NCBI GenBank assembly: GCA_046295455.1
Contig: JBKBNI010000005.1
Span: 117,101 to 181,100 of the forward strand
Direction of reading: 5' to 3'
Length of the DNA: 64,000 bases
DNA from: Thermaurantimonas sp046295455
Lineage (GTDB): Bacteria > Bacteroidota > Bacteroidia > Flavobacteriales > Schleiferiaceae
Made by a program: the position numbers and the translations under genes. Below are positions 1 through 9,268 of this stretch, piece by piece. Each line of letters opens with the position of its first letter. Within the stretch, counting starts at the first letter, position 1. A model generated the notes under the pieces. The model was not told the DNA's origin. It saw only the letters and a list, made by a program, of their open reading frames with translations, and did no database searches.

Positions 1-93
1 GATTTAAAAGATGAGTATGGCCAATTTATATCAAAAGACAAATCATTAATCCTCGGTAGCCTCACCGAACCCATCGTTAGCGGCAATTGGTAG
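1..93 (+). CDS. C-terminal end of an unidentified protein (partial)
   Basis: The first frame is open from base 1 to a TAG at 91-93 and gives 30 residues ending in TEPIVSGNW. The next gene starts 39 bases later on the same strand, so this is probably the tail of an upstream co-directional gene. The fragment is too short for a family assignment and no motif is visible. Confidence 0.5.
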   Translation, partial: DLKDEYGQFISKDKSLILGSLTEPIVSGNW

Positions 94-132
94 AAATATT
101 TACAGGATAAATTTTAAATAAAGAATACATCC

Positions 133-996
133 TTGCTGGAATTAAGTACGGGCATACATCTGCTTCAAGAAACAGATGTCCACAAGTTACATGATTTGTT
201 TAGTACACATTCATCTCTGCACATGTCCATCAGGATCAAACCTGATGGAATTTCCTTTTTAATGGTTTCTCAGACAGATCGCAAGGTGCTTTATTACAGA
301 AATTATGCTGTGGAAAATTCACCGATGAGAATCAACCTGCTTGAAAATATTCTGCTTACTGAACAGCCTAATCTACTCTTTGCCGAAGTGATAAAGTGGT
401 CGTTTTATGCCGAAACTTTTACCATAGTGCCCGAAAATATCTATGAGCCCTCTCACAATCAGCATTATATCAAGTACACATGTGATACTAAAGATCATGC
501 GCTGATAGCTGCCGTTTATTCAGATGTTTCTAAGGCGTATTTCATTTTTTCGATAGACAGTGAGATCAATCAGTTTATCACAAAATTTAGCCCATCTAGG
601 TTTCGGCTATCGAATACTTCGGTATCCGATCGAATTCTGCGAACGATGGAGATAACCGGCCAGGCTGTTTATGTTGATCTATTGAAAGATGGCTTCTTCA
701 TATTGATTGGCAACAAGGGCAAACTTTTGCTATACAATTATTTCAAAACCGACACACCGGAAGACGTGGTGTATCACGTACTCTTTTGTATGGAGCAATT
801 TGGGCTCAATCCCGAAAAAATCCCGGTTATGGTGAGCGGATATATTTCTGAAAACGATGCAAATCACGTTATTTTAAAAAAATTTATAAAAAACCTGCAT
901 TTTGCCTCCTTGCCTAAAGGAGTTGATTTCCACCCGCTAATCGGAGATCAGAATTGTTATCACAATGCATTTACTCAGATTTTTGAAGTGCTATAA
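133..996 (+). CDS. DUF3822 family protein
   Basis: A 287-residue protein that resembles the Bacteroidota DUF3822 family, which is usually found just upstream of rsmD, as here (2 bases separate them). The family has an actin/ASKHA-like fold by analogy, but its role is unknown. No signal peptide or membrane segment is seen, so it is probably cytoplasmic. The start is taken as TTG at 133, because the frame upstream closes at a TAA (115-117) and the next ATG lies about 30 residues inside the protein. The start codon is therefore less certain than the gene. Confidence 0.8.
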   Translation: MLELSTGIHLLQETDVHKLHDLFSTHSSLHMSIRIKPDGISFLMVSQTDRKVLYYRNYAVENSPMRINLLENILLTEQPNLLFAEVIKWSFYAETFTIVPENIYEPSHNQHYIKYTCDTKDHALIAAVYSDVSKAYFIFSIDSEINQFITKFSPSRFRLSNTSVSDRILRTMEITGQAVYVDLLKDGFFILIGNKGKLLLYNYFKTDTPEDVVYHVLFCMEQFGLNPEKIPVMVSGYISENDANHVILKKFIKNLHFASLPKGVDFHPLIGDQNCYHNAFTQIFEVL

Positions 997-998
997 AG

Positions 999-1589
999 AT
1001 GAGAATAATCAGCGGGAAATTTAAAGCCAGGCGAATCATTGCACCCACCGGTCTCCCGGTAAGGCCTACCACCGATATGGCTAAAGAATCCCTATTCAAC
1101 ATATTGACTAACCTCTTTTACTTCGAAGAGATTCGGTCGCTCGATTTATTTGCCGGTACAGGCAACATCACGTACGAACTCGCATCCAGAGGAACCCGGG
1201 ATATTACTGCAGTAGACATCAATGGTATGTGTACCCGATTTATCCGGGAAACAGTCAAAAAACTTCAATTACAAGGAGTAAAAGTCGTTCAGCAGAATGC
1301 TTTGGATTTTATATCCAAAGCTTTTCAAAAGTACGATTTGATCTTTGCTGACCCTCCGTTTGATTTCCAGCACTACGATGAGCTCATAGAGAAGACATTT
1401 ATCAGAGATCTCCTTACTGACGACGGAGTGTTGGTAATTGAACATTCCGAGCGAAAAGACTTTTCAAATAATGTGTATTTTTACGACCATCGGAAATACG
1501 GAAGTGTACACTTTTCCTTTTTTAAAAAGACCGATGGGGAAGAACGCGATGAAAAAGAGCCACCTGATATTTACGGGACTGATTTGTAG
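999..1589 (+). CDS. rsmD: 16S rRNA (guanine(966)-N(2))-methyltransferase RsmD
   Basis: A 196-residue SAM-dependent Rossmann methyltransferase. It opens with MRIISGKFKARRI and the RPTTDMAKESLFN segment typical of RsmD. It carries the SAM-binding DLFAGTGN motif near residue 50 and the catalytic DPPF motif near residue 119. The family methylates G966 of 16S rRNA in the 30S subunit. The length is normal, with a short acidic tail. The 3' end overlaps the next gene by 41 bases if that gene starts at 1549, which suggests co-transcription with DUF3822 and the peptidase. Confidence 0.93.
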   Translation: MRIISGKFKARRIIAPTGLPVRPTTDMAKESLFNILTNLFYFEEIRSLDLFAGTGNITYELASRGTRDITAVDINGMCTRFIRETVKKLQLQGVKVVQQNALDFISKAFQKYDLIFADPPFDFQHYDELIEKTFIRDLLTDDGVLVIEHSERKDFSNNVYFYDHRKYGSVHFSFFKKTDGEERDEKEPPDIYGTDL

Positions 1590-3693
1590 TCTTATAGCAA
1601 CTTACGAACTCAGCGCTCAAAATAGGTCGAATACCTCAAAATTCAGGAGAATAGAGGAGTGGAATACTCCCAATGCGTACCGGACTGCCTCCGGAGCGCC
1701 GGGATTCAGGTATTTTCAGCAGCGTGCCGATTACAAAATTTCAATTATTCTCGACGATCAGACACAATCCATCTACGGCGAAGAGGAAATCACATATCAC
1801 AATCTTTCGCCGGATGTGCTGACACACCTTTGGCTCCAGTTGGATCAAAACATCAGCCGAGATAACAGTACCTCACGCCTGATATCAAAGATGCGCATCC
1901 GCGATACCATGAGCGTAGAAAGCATGGCTTATTATTTTCCGGATTTTAAAGGTGGTTTTGAAATTACGCAGGTTGTTGATAAGACAGGAAGTGATGAAAA
2001 GTATTTTGTAAACGGCACAATGATGCGCCTTGATTTGAAGAAGCCTCTAAAACCAGGAGAGAAATATCGGTTTAAAGTCAGGTGGTCCTATCCGATCAAT
2101 GACCGGATGAAATACGGCGGACGCTCCGGCTATGAATATTTTCCGGAAGACGACAATTATTTATACGCTATTGCACAGTTTTTCCCACGCATGGCCGTGT
2201 ATAACGATGACCGAGGCTGGCAGACTCAGCAATTTCTGGGGCAAGGAGAGTTTACATTGCCGTTTGGCAATTACGATGTCCGGATTACCCTGCCGGCCGA
2301 TTTTATAGTCGCGGCCACCGGCGAGCTTCAAAACATCCGTAAGGTACTCACCAAGGAGCAGTTAAATAGATTTCAGCAGGCAAAGCGCTCTTTTGATAAG
2401 CCGGTCATGATCATCACACCCGAAGAGGCACGACTAAATGAGCGGTCCCGCTCTCAAGACACAAAAACCTGGCACTTCAGAGCACGAAATGTCCGGGACT
2501 TTGCCTTCGCTGCCAGCAGGAAGTTTATCTGGGATGCTATGAGCGTACGAGTAGGGGAGGCTACACCAATGGCGATGTCATTCTACCCAAAACAAGGAAA
2601 TCCCCTGTGGGAAGAGTATTCTACAAGAGTCGTAGCGCATACATTGCAGGTATATTCAAAATACACTTTTGATTATCCCTATCCGGTAGCCATATCTGTA
2701 CACACAGATCGGATTGGGATGGAGTATCCCATGATATGCTTCAACGGCGGTCGTCCCCGACCCGATGGCTCATACAGCAAAGCCACAAAGTACGGAATGA
2801 TCTCGGTGATCATTCACGAGGTTGGTCACAACTACTTCCCCATGATTGTTAACAGCGACGAGCGCCAGTGGTCTTGGATGGATGAGGGCCTCAACACCTA
2901 CCTGCAATACCTGGCCGAACAGGAGTGGGAGGAAAATTACCCTTCCCGCAGAGGTGCTCCACGCAACATCGTCGATTATATGAAAGGAGATCCTTCGACG
3001 ATGGTACCCATTATGACACAATCTGAATCTGTCTTACAATTTGGCAACAATGCTTATGGCAAGCCGGCTACCGGCCTGAACATTCTGCGTGAAACCATCT
3101 TAGGCCGCGAACTGTTTGATCACGCCTTCCGCCACTATGCAAACCGATGGAAATTCAAACATCCCACCCCTGAAGACTTTTTTAGAACGATCGAAGATGC
3201 TGCAGGCCAGGACCTCGCGTGGTTTTGGAGAGGTTGGTTTTACACAACAGAAGCTTGTGATCAGGCCATAAAGAGTGTAAAACTCTACACTCCCGGCATG
3301 ATCCTCAGGAGTAAGGATACCTCTTTTCAGGAGGTATCGGTAGATCAACTTCCCGACGAAGTAAAAGACCTGTTGACCAACTCCGAAAAGAAACTGATAC
3401 AGACCCCATTTTTTGCACAAATTGAGGTCGAAAACAAAGGGGGTCTAATCATGCCAGTCATTCTGAAATTTACCTACACCGATGACTCTAGCGAAGTAAT
3501 CCGGCTGCCTGCAGAAATATGGCTTAAAAATGAAAAAGAATTTTCAAAGGTGTTTCCATTAGAAAAGGAACTTAAGACCGTGGAATTAGACCCTGAATTA
3601 GAAACCGCAGATATCGATACCTCTAACAATATGATGGACGTTCAAACCCAGTCAAAGTTTTTTATTTTTTCAATCAAAAACCTTCAAAAGTGA
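1549..3693 (+). CDS. Exported M1 family metallopeptidase
   Basis: About 714 residues. The ATG at 1549 is chosen because it gives a clear signal peptide (MKKSHLIFTGL to the ELSAQ cleavage region). A TTG start further upstream would lie deep inside rsmD and add a tail without a signal. The gluzincin signature HEVGH is at residues 423-427, and the third zinc ligand, Glu 446, lies in WMDEGLNTY (HExxH-x18-E). The substrate-anchoring GMEYP segment, equivalent to GAMEN, precedes it. Members are zinc aminopeptidases acting in the periplasm or at the cell surface; the substrate here is unknown. The 3' end overlaps the next gene by 4 bases. Confidence 0.92.
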   Translation: MKKSHLIFTGLICSLIATYELSAQNRSNTSKFRRIEEWNTPNAYRTASGAPGFRYFQQRADYKISIILDDQTQSIYGEEEITYHNLSPDVLTHLWLQLDQNISRDNSTSRLISKMRIRDTMSVESMAYYFPDFKGGFEITQVVDKTGSDEKYFVNGTMMRLDLKKPLKPGEKYRFKVRWSYPINDRMKYGGRSGYEYFPEDDNYLYAIAQFFPRMAVYNDDRGWQTQQFLGQGEFTLPFGNYDVRITLPADFIVAATGELQNIRKVLTKEQLNRFQQAKRSFDKPVMIITPEEARLNERSRSQDTKTWHFRARNVRDFAFAASRKFIWDAMSVRVGEATPMAMSFYPKQGNPLWEEYSTRVVAHTLQVYSKYTFDYPYPVAISVHTDRIGMEYPMICFNGGRPRPDGSYSKATKYGMISVIIHEVGHNYFPMIVNSDERQWSWMDEGLNTYLQYLAEQEWEENYPSRRGAPRNIVDYMKGDPSTMVPIMTQSESVLQFGNNAYGKPATGLNILRETILGRELFDHAFRHYANRWKFKHPTPEDFFRTIEDAAGQDLAWFWRGWFYTTEACDQAIKSVKLYTPGMILRSKDTSFQEVSVDQLPDEVKDLLTNSEKKLIQTPFFAQIEVENKGGLIMPVILKFTYTDDSSEVIRLPAEIWLKNEKEFSKVFPLEKELKTVELDPELETADIDTSNNMMDVQTQSKFFIFSIKNLQK

Positions 3694-4313
3694 AACGGTT
3701 GTGCCTTCACATCGCGGCATTTATGGTTGTGCTGGCCGGTTGTACAACAAAAAAAAACACCACCACATCCGGAGACGGACTCACTTTTGAATGGACGGAT
3801 AAGGTCACTCCCAATCTTCCAACCAAAGCAATTGAGTACAACGTTGAAAGCGCCAGTGAGCCGGCGCCCGTGATTATAACCACCTCGGAAGATGTCCGAT
3901 CGACAGACCTGAAAGCAGAAGCTATCACAAAATTTACTCTAGATTGGCAGGGGACACCTCACCGCATTGGAGGTATGAGCCGGGATGGAATCGACTGCAG
4001 CGGATTTACGGTTTTGATGTTTGAAACCTTGTTTGATCACCGGTTTACTGCTCGGCGGTCTGCTGATATCTTCACCGAAGTAGATCCTGTAAAAAAAAAT
4101 GAACTGAAACCCGGAGACCTCGTGTTTTTTAAAATTTACGGACGCAGAATCGACCATGTGGGTGTGTACATAGGCGATGGGCTCTTTGCACATGCCTCCG
4201 TACGCAAAGGGGTTATCTTTTCAAAATTGAGCGAGCCCTATTACGAGCAGCGCTTTTTCATGGGAGGACGTGTCAAGGGTCAGACTTTAAAAATGAGTTA
4301 CACCATTCAATAG
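3690..4313 (+). CDS. NlpC/P60 family lipoprotein, probable cell-wall peptidase
   Basis: A 207-residue lipoprotein with GTG start in a GTGA overlap with the peptidase stop. The signal peptide ends in the lipobox VLAGC (Cys 18). The NlpC/P60 domain fills residues ~75-200: catalytic Cys 103 in DCSGF, His 156 in DHVGVYI, and a third polar residue, His 168, in FAHAS. The family cleaves peptide cross-bridges of peptidoglycan (gamma-D-Glu-diamino-acid bonds), so the likely site is the periplasmic face of a membrane. The neighbours are a peptidase upstream and ftsY 4 bases downstream. Confidence 0.9.
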   Translation: MKRLCLHIAAFMVVLAGCTTKKNTTTSGDGLTFEWTDKVTPNLPTKAIEYNVESASEPAPVIITTSEDVRSTDLKAEAITKFTLDWQGTPHRIGGMSRDGIDCSGFTVLMFETLFDHRFTARRSADIFTEVDPVKKNELKPGDLVFFKIYGRRIDHVGVYIGDGLFAHASVRKGVIFSKLSEPYYEQRFFMGGRVKGQTLKMSYTIQ

Positions 4314-4317
4314 CAAT

Positions 4318-5265
4318 ATGAATTTTTTCAAAAAAATATTTGGGAAAGAGGACAAGGCTAATCTTGACAAGGGATTGGAGAAAACGCGCGAAACGTTTCT
4401 TTACAGGCTTGGCAAAGCGATAGCCGGAAGGTCCACCATCGATAGCGAAGTGCTTGATGAACTCGAAGAAATATTGCTGAGCGCAGATGTGGGTGTCTCC
4501 ACTACGTTAAAAATCATCGAAAGAATTGAAACCCGTGTATCGAAAGACAAATACCTCGGCACTCAGGAATTGAATCGAATTCTCAGAGAAGAGATTGCCG
4601 GTCTGCTGGCCGAGAAAGGTACAGACAGGGAAAATGAACTGCCAGATGCCATTAAACCATACATCATCCTGGTAGTGGGTGTAAATGGAGTAGGGAAGAC
4701 AACCACCATCGGCAAGCTGGCTGCCAGGTACAAGAAGATGGGAAAAGAAGTTGTACTCGGAGCGGGAGACACCTTCAGAGCTGCTGCAGTGGACCAGCTA
4801 TGCACCTGGGGCGAAAGAGCCGGTGTGCCGGTAATCAAGCAGCAAATGGGCAGCGATCCGGCCTCCGTGGCATATGATACAGTACAATCGGCACTCGCGC
4901 GCAACGCAGATGTTGCCATCATCGACACCGCCGGTCGCTTGCACAATAAGACACATCTGATGAATGAGCTGGCCAAAATCAGACGTGTCATCCAAAAGCT
5001 GATTCCGGAAGCACCCCACGAAGTGATTCTGGTCATAGATGCTACTACAGGACAAAATGCCTTCGAGCAAGCCAAACAATTCAGTCAGGCTACTCAAGTT
5101 ACTTCACTGATAGTAACCAAGTTAGATGGAACGGCAAAAGGAGGAGTGGTGATCGGAGTAAGTGATCAGTTGAATATTCCAGTTCGCTATATCGGAGTAG
5201 GCGAGGGCATTGAGCACCTGCAATCCTTTGACAAAGAGGCTTTTGTAGATAGCTTTTTCGGTTAG
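4318..5265 (+). CDS. ftsY: Signal recognition particle receptor FtsY
   Basis: A 315-residue SRP GTPase of the short Bacteroidota type, lacking the long acidic A domain. The N domain (residues ~20-100) carries the LLSADVG signature. The G domain has the P-loop GVNGVGKTT (~121-129), the DTAGR motif and the TKLDGTAKGG motif, and it ends in the GVGE..LQ.F segment. It docks SRP-ribosome complexes at the inner membrane for cotranslational insertion. It starts 4 bases after the NlpC/P60 stop. Confidence 0.97.
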   Translation: MNFFKKIFGKEDKANLDKGLEKTRETFLYRLGKAIAGRSTIDSEVLDELEEILLSADVGVSTTLKIIERIETRVSKDKYLGTQELNRILREEIAGLLAEKGTDRENELPDAIKPYIILVVGVNGVGKTTTIGKLAARYKKMGKEVVLGAGDTFRAAAVDQLCTWGERAGVPVIKQQMGSDPASVAYDTVQSALARNADVAIIDTAGRLHNKTHLMNELAKIRRVIQKLIPEAPHEVILVIDATTGQNAFEQAKQFSQATQVTSLIVTKLDGTAKGGVVIGVSDQLNIPVRYIGVGEGIEHLQSFDKEAFVDSFFG

Positions 5266-5284
5266 TAATTCTTTCGGCCCATTT

Positions 5285-6355
5285 ATGGAGACGCCCCCTT
5301 CCGTCCTAATATGTGTGCTCAATTGGGGGTATGGACACGCAGCGCGATGCACCATCATTGCGAAACAACTTCTGCAACAAGGTCATCGGGTATACGTAGC
5401 TTCCGATGGGGAGGCATTGACTTTTCTGAAAAATCATTTGGAAAACTGCATATTTATACCCCTTCCTGAATACAGGATAAAATATTCAAAATCCGGCAAA
5501 TGGCTGATTTTAAAGATGATATTTACCTTTTTTTGGATGCTTCCCATTTTTGTAAGGGAGTGGATCGCCATTCGAAAATCGGTAAAAAAATACACTCCTG
5601 ATATCCTGATTTCGGATACAAGACCATTCTGCCATACATTTAAGATACCATCCATTTACATAACCAATCAGATAGAAATCAGACCATTTACACTTGGTGT
5701 CATCCATCGGTTACAAATGAGATTGTTTGACAGGATATGGATACCTTCCATAGAAGACGATCCGATCGGGGGATTTACGACAAGAGCATTTGGTCATATG
5801 AAGGCAAAAACGACCTACATCGGCTACATCCCTAACTACTCAGACTTTACTACTGAAAAAAAGGAAAAAAAATACGAAATCGCAGCCATTCTCAGTGGAC
5901 CTGAACCGGCCCGAACACAAATGGAAAATCTTATAAGACAGGAATTGAAAAAGATAAGTCAACCTACTGTACTTGTGAGGGGCATCGCCGGGGGAAGTGA
6001 GACACCCAGGGTAGAAGGACATGTAATAATATTTGACTTTTTACCACTGGAAGGAGTAGCAGACATTGTGTCTCAATCTAAAATCTACCTTGGAAGAAGC
6101 GGATTCAGCGGAATCAGTATGCTGGTAGGGCTACCTGTGAAAGCTATTGTAATTCCGACACAAGGGCAGCCGGAACAGGAAGCAAATGCAGCCTCCATGG
6201 CTCAAAATGGGATCGCAGTGGCATACAGGCAGGAAGACTTTAATCTGACGCATGCATTAGAAAAAATACAGTCCATAAAATCTTTGCAACATATCAAAAA
6301 CCACCGATGCAACTTTGCAGAACTTATAAAACCGTATAAATCGCACAACTATTAA
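5285..6355 (+). CDS. GT28/MurG-like glycosyltransferase
   Basis: A 356-residue GT-B type glycosyltransferase. The N-terminal domain opens with VLICVLNWGYGHAARC, the nucleotide-fold entry with a GxGH motif. A hydrophobic stretch near residues 75-95 may associate with the membrane. The C-terminal domain has GRSGFSG and the PTQGQPEQEANA segment, the donor-sugar binding region typical of MurG-like enzymes. Donor and acceptor cannot be read from sequence. It lies 19 bases after ftsY, and its stop codon overlaps the apparent ATT start of ruvX. Confidence 0.8.
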   Translation: METPPSVLICVLNWGYGHAARCTIIAKQLLQQGHRVYVASDGEALTFLKNHLENCIFIPLPEYRIKYSKSGKWLILKMIFTFFWMLPIFVREWIAIRKSVKKYTPDILISDTRPFCHTFKIPSIYITNQIEIRPFTLGVIHRLQMRLFDRIWIPSIEDDPIGGFTTRAFGHMKAKTTYIGYIPNYSDFTTEKKEKKYEIAAILSGPEPARTQMENLIRQELKKISQPTVLVRGIAGGSETPRVEGHVIIFDFLPLEGVADIVSQSKIYLGRSGFSGISMLVGLPVKAIVIPTQGQPEQEANAASMAQNGIAVAYRQEDFNLTHALEKIQSIKSLQHIKNHRCNFAELIKPYKSHNY

Positions 6356-6770
6356 AAAGCTCATCGCAATCGATGCAGGATTAAAACGATGTGGTATAGC
6401 CGAGACGGATATGCTACAGATCATTGCATCGCCCAGGGAAACAGTCGAAACCGCCTTGATTGAGAAGTACCTGACGACCGTATTAAGTGCTGAACCTATT
6501 GAGGCAGTGGTACTTGGCTATCCGCGCAACAATCTGGGAGGCCTGAATGAAGATGTAGAGAATATTTACCAAAAAATTATTAAACTGGTCGGGGAAAAAT
6601 TTCCGAATGTTTTGATACACAGAGTAGATGAGCGATTTACTTCCAAAATGGCCCAAAAGACTCTGATAGAAGCAGGACTGAAAAAAAAAGACCGGCAAAA
6701 AAAGGAAAATCTCGACCAGGTAAGTGCGGCCATCATTTTGAAAGACTACCTAGAATCACTTGGCCGATAG
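6351..6770 (+). CDS. ruvX: RuvX/YqgF family pre-16S rRNA nuclease, apparent ATT start
   Basis: The family starts with a beta strand carrying the catalytic Asp in an AIDxG motif. Here LIAIDAGLKRCGIAETD is encoded from 6360 on, upstream of the first ATG (6411). After an in-frame TAA at 6327-6329 there is no ATG, GTG or TTG before that strand. The only plausible start is ATT at 6351, in an ATTAA overlap with the glycosyltransferase stop; it gives about 139 residues, the normal length. The second motif is YPRNNLGG and the third is VDERFTS with a C-terminal DQVSAAIIL. The family matures 16S rRNA 5' ends. A sequencing error is the main alternative. Confidence 0.85.
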   Translation: MKKLIAIDAGLKRCGIAETDMLQIIASPRETVETALIEKYLTTVLSAEPIEAVVLGYPRNNLGGLNEDVENIYQKIIKLVGEKFPNVLIHRVDERFTSKMAQKTLIEAGLKKKDRQKKENLDQVSAAIILKDYLESLGR

Positions 6771-6957
6771 CCAGAAGAAATTGAGTGAGGACTTAGATAT
6801 GTAGATATAAAGTATGTTTACAGAGTGTGCTTTCATTTTCTTAATAACTGTATTTAACATAATATAAATTATGATTAAAAAAAATTAATTACATGTCAAT
6901 GTGTTTTGCATTCATTAATATCCGTTCTTTGCAATTGACTTGAATACATTTTTAATT

Positions 6958-7152
6958 ATGAAAACTGGTAAAGTAAAATTCTACAATGAAGCCAAAGGTT
7001 ATGGTTTTATTGTAGCAGACGATCAAACGGGCGAAGTTTTTGTCCACGCCACAGGCTTAAACGACAAAATTCGTCAGGATGACCGGGTGCAATTTGAGGT
7101 CGAAACAAGCAGACGAGGACCTCAGGCTGTCAATGTAACAAGAATCTCATAA
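6958..7152 (+). CDS. Cold-shock domain protein (CspA family)
   Basis: A 64-residue single cold-shock domain. The RNP-1 motif is KGYGFI and the RNP-2 motif is VFVHAT, both in normal places. Such proteins bind single-stranded RNA/DNA and melt mRNA structure. The ATG at 6958 is preferred to an in-frame TTG at 6940 because it gives the standard KTGKVKFYN start. The A+T-rich 187-base stretch upstream holds no gene and may form the leader that regulates csp mRNAs. A strong intrinsic terminator follows at 7185. Confidence 0.95.
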   Translation: MKTGKVKFYNEAKGYGFIVADDQTGEVFVHATGLNDKIRQDDRVQFEVETSRRGPQAVNVTRIS

Positions 7153-7184
7153 TATAGACTGATTTTCTGTTCATTGTATTACAC

Positions 7185-7214
7185 AGAGCCGCATATGGAT
7201 GCGGCTCTTTTTTT
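7185..7214 (+). terminator. Rho-independent terminator after the cold-shock gene
   Basis: A perfect 10-bp stem pairs AGAGCCGCAT (7185-7194) with ATGCGGCTCT (7199-7208) around a 4-base loop, and a run of T follows. It lies 33 bases after the csp stop. Confidence 0.9.
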
Positions 7215-7420
7215 TGAATCTAAATTGTGTTTATAAAAAAAGATGACTTTTAGCACAATGAATCCTTCATGATTGGATGAAATCAAAAAGCTCTTCCTTC
7301 CGGTAATTTGGTAAAATATCCACTCTTTTTATTTTATCTACATGCTTGTTCAAGCTTACATCTGTCAGGTTTTTGGCCCTTTGTGCACTATTAGATATAC
7401 CTATAAAAACAAGTTATCTA

Positions 7421-9190
7421 ATGAAAAACAGCCAGATTGTATGGATGCCAATCGTCGTGTGGATTTGTGCAGGAATGACTTTTATCAATGCACAGAAAAT
7501 AGATTGGCAGCCGTTTGACAAAGACATTTTTATAAAAGCAAAAAATCATGATAAGCCGGTGCTTTTGCATCTGTCTGCCAACTGGTGTCACTGGTGTCAT
7601 GTGATGGAAGAGGTAACATACCAGGACAAAGATGTAATGCAGTATCTCAATCAATACTACATCGCCAGCACAGAGGATCATGACCGAAGACCTGATTTGG
7701 CCAACCGATACAGAGCATATGGCTGGCCGGCAACCATCATCTTTTCTAAAGATGGTCAGGAGTTGTTTAAACAAGCAGGATATATCGCTCCAAAACGCTT
7801 TTTAGAGGTTTTAAAAAATATTTACTCAGAGCAGCACCAAGCACCCGAAATTGTGAACAATTCCCCTGTCGCTCCTATGTCGGTGAAATGGTCGGCAGAG
7901 AATCTGGAATTAATAAAAAAGGATGTATATCAGAATATTGATTTAAAAAAAGGTGGATTTGCTATTGGTCAGAAATACCTCGATTTCGAAATGTTTGAAT
8001 ACGCATTTAATCATCCTGAAGAGGACACTTTAAGACAATTTCTTGAGGTATCTATAAGAAATTCCCTTAAAATAATAGACCCGGTATGGGGGGGTGTGTA
8101 TCAGTATTCAACACATGGAGACTGGGACCATCCACACTACGAAAAGTTGCTTTCTATCCAATCGCGCTACATCAAAATGTACCTGTGGTACTTTTATCTG
8201 TCGTCGGATTCTACTTATTTACGCGCTGCACGAGACACCTACGGATATGTACGTCGATTCCTGAGAAAGGAAGACGGATCTTTTGCCAATGCTCAGGATG
8301 CGGATTTGGTAAAGGGACAAAAAGCACATTGGTATTACAATCTGCCCGAAAAAAAGCGGCTGAAAGCCGGAATTCCTGCAATAGACTCCAATGCCTACTC
8401 AGACAATAATGCCCGCATGATAGAGGCATTAATCTACCTGTATGCCTGTACCGGAGACACTACCTATCTGCAGCATGCCGTGGAGGCTGCTGAATTTTTG
8501 ATCAAAAGAAACAAAAGATCCGACGGATTATACAACCATGCTATTTCTTCGGAATTTTCTCCGACGCTGACCGACCAGATCTATGTCGCGAAGGCGATGA
8601 TGCTACTCTATCGTGCAACGTTGGATACTATTTATTTGCGTGAAGGTACAGATTTATTAGGCCGATTGGTCCATGTTTTTTTTGATGGAAGCTGTATGAA
8701 AAACTACCAGCCCTCGGACAACTATCTTTCTCCAGTATGTGTAGTGAGTGAAAATATAGAAATAGCCCGGCTCTTAAACTTGTATGGTAAAATATTTGAA
8801 AACCAAGAGTGGTTAGTGATTGGAGAGTCTATTCGAAACTATTTATTGAGCGACCATGTATATGAATCCATTGCTATCGAACCTGGGATCTTGTCGCTGC
8901 ACGAAGAGGTGGAATCTGAACCCTATATGGCAGTGTATTCGGCTTCTGATGGATTACAATTGATGGATGAAATACATCGCGCAGCGCTGAGCGTGCCCAA
9001 ATTTTATATCTTTTCAGGTCGTGCTCCGGAGTTGTCTTCCGGGGATTCATGGGTACAAAGCACCAGCCCTGTATCTGAAAAGACAGATTCTTCCTTGTAT
9101 TTCTGCACATCATATTATTGCAGCAGTCCATTACAATCAGCAGGTGAAATTGCTGATTTTGTACGCAAGAAAATCTTTCTTTCAAATTGA
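7421..9190 (+). CDS. Exported DUF255 thioredoxin-fold / six-hairpin protein
   Basis: About 589 residues from the ATG at 7421. This start gives a signal peptide (MKNSQIVWMPIVVWICAG to INAQ); a start at 7346 would bury it. The N-terminal DUF255/thioredoxin-like domain has ANWCHWCHVMEEV with a CxxC (Cys 56, Cys 59) and a cis-Pro region YGWPATIIF. The C-terminal two thirds look like an all-alpha (alpha/alpha)6 barrel, as in YyaL/SSP411 proteins. It is a diverged relative of the cytoplasmic-type protein at 32491, but exported. The substrate is unknown; a redox or sugar-related role is inference only. Confidence 0.82.
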   Translation: MKNSQIVWMPIVVWICAGMTFINAQKIDWQPFDKDIFIKAKNHDKPVLLHLSANWCHWCHVMEEVTYQDKDVMQYLNQYYIASTEDHDRRPDLANRYRAYGWPATIIFSKDGQELFKQAGYIAPKRFLEVLKNIYSEQHQAPEIVNNSPVAPMSVKWSAENLELIKKDVYQNIDLKKGGFAIGQKYLDFEMFEYAFNHPEEDTLRQFLEVSIRNSLKIIDPVWGGVYQYSTHGDWDHPHYEKLLSIQSRYIKMYLWYFYLSSDSTYLRAARDTYGYVRRFLRKEDGSFANAQDADLVKGQKAHWYYNLPEKKRLKAGIPAIDSNAYSDNNARMIEALIYLYACTGDTTYLQHAVEAAEFLIKRNKRSDGLYNHAISSEFSPTLTDQIYVAKAMMLLYRATLDTIYLREGTDLLGRLVHVFFDGSCMKNYQPSDNYLSPVCVVSENIEIARLLNLYGKIFENQEWLVIGESIRNYLLSDHVYESIAIEPGILSLHEEVESEPYMAVYSASDGLQLMDEIHRAALSVPKFYIFSGRAPELSSGDSWVQSTSPVSEKTDSSLYFCTSYYCSSPLQSAGEIADFVRKKIFLSN

Positions 9191-9220
9191 CCGAATCTGT
9201 ACATATAATCTGTAAACAAA

Positions 9221-9246
9221 AAAACTCCCTTTCGAGGAGTTTTTTT
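9221..9246. terminator. Bidirectional terminator between convergent genes
   Basis: An 8-bp stem pairs AAAACTCC (9221-9228) with GGAGTTTT (9236-9243). It has a T run on the + strand and an A run on its left, so it can end both the DUF255 gene (+) and the hvf operon (-). Confidence 0.85.
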
Positions 9247-9268
9247 AATTTTATTAATTGAGCGAAAA

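Noticed and set aside
1438..1548. Extended start (TTG at 1438) for the M1 peptidase
   Set aside because: It lies deep inside rsmD and hides the signal peptide that begins at the ATG at 1549.
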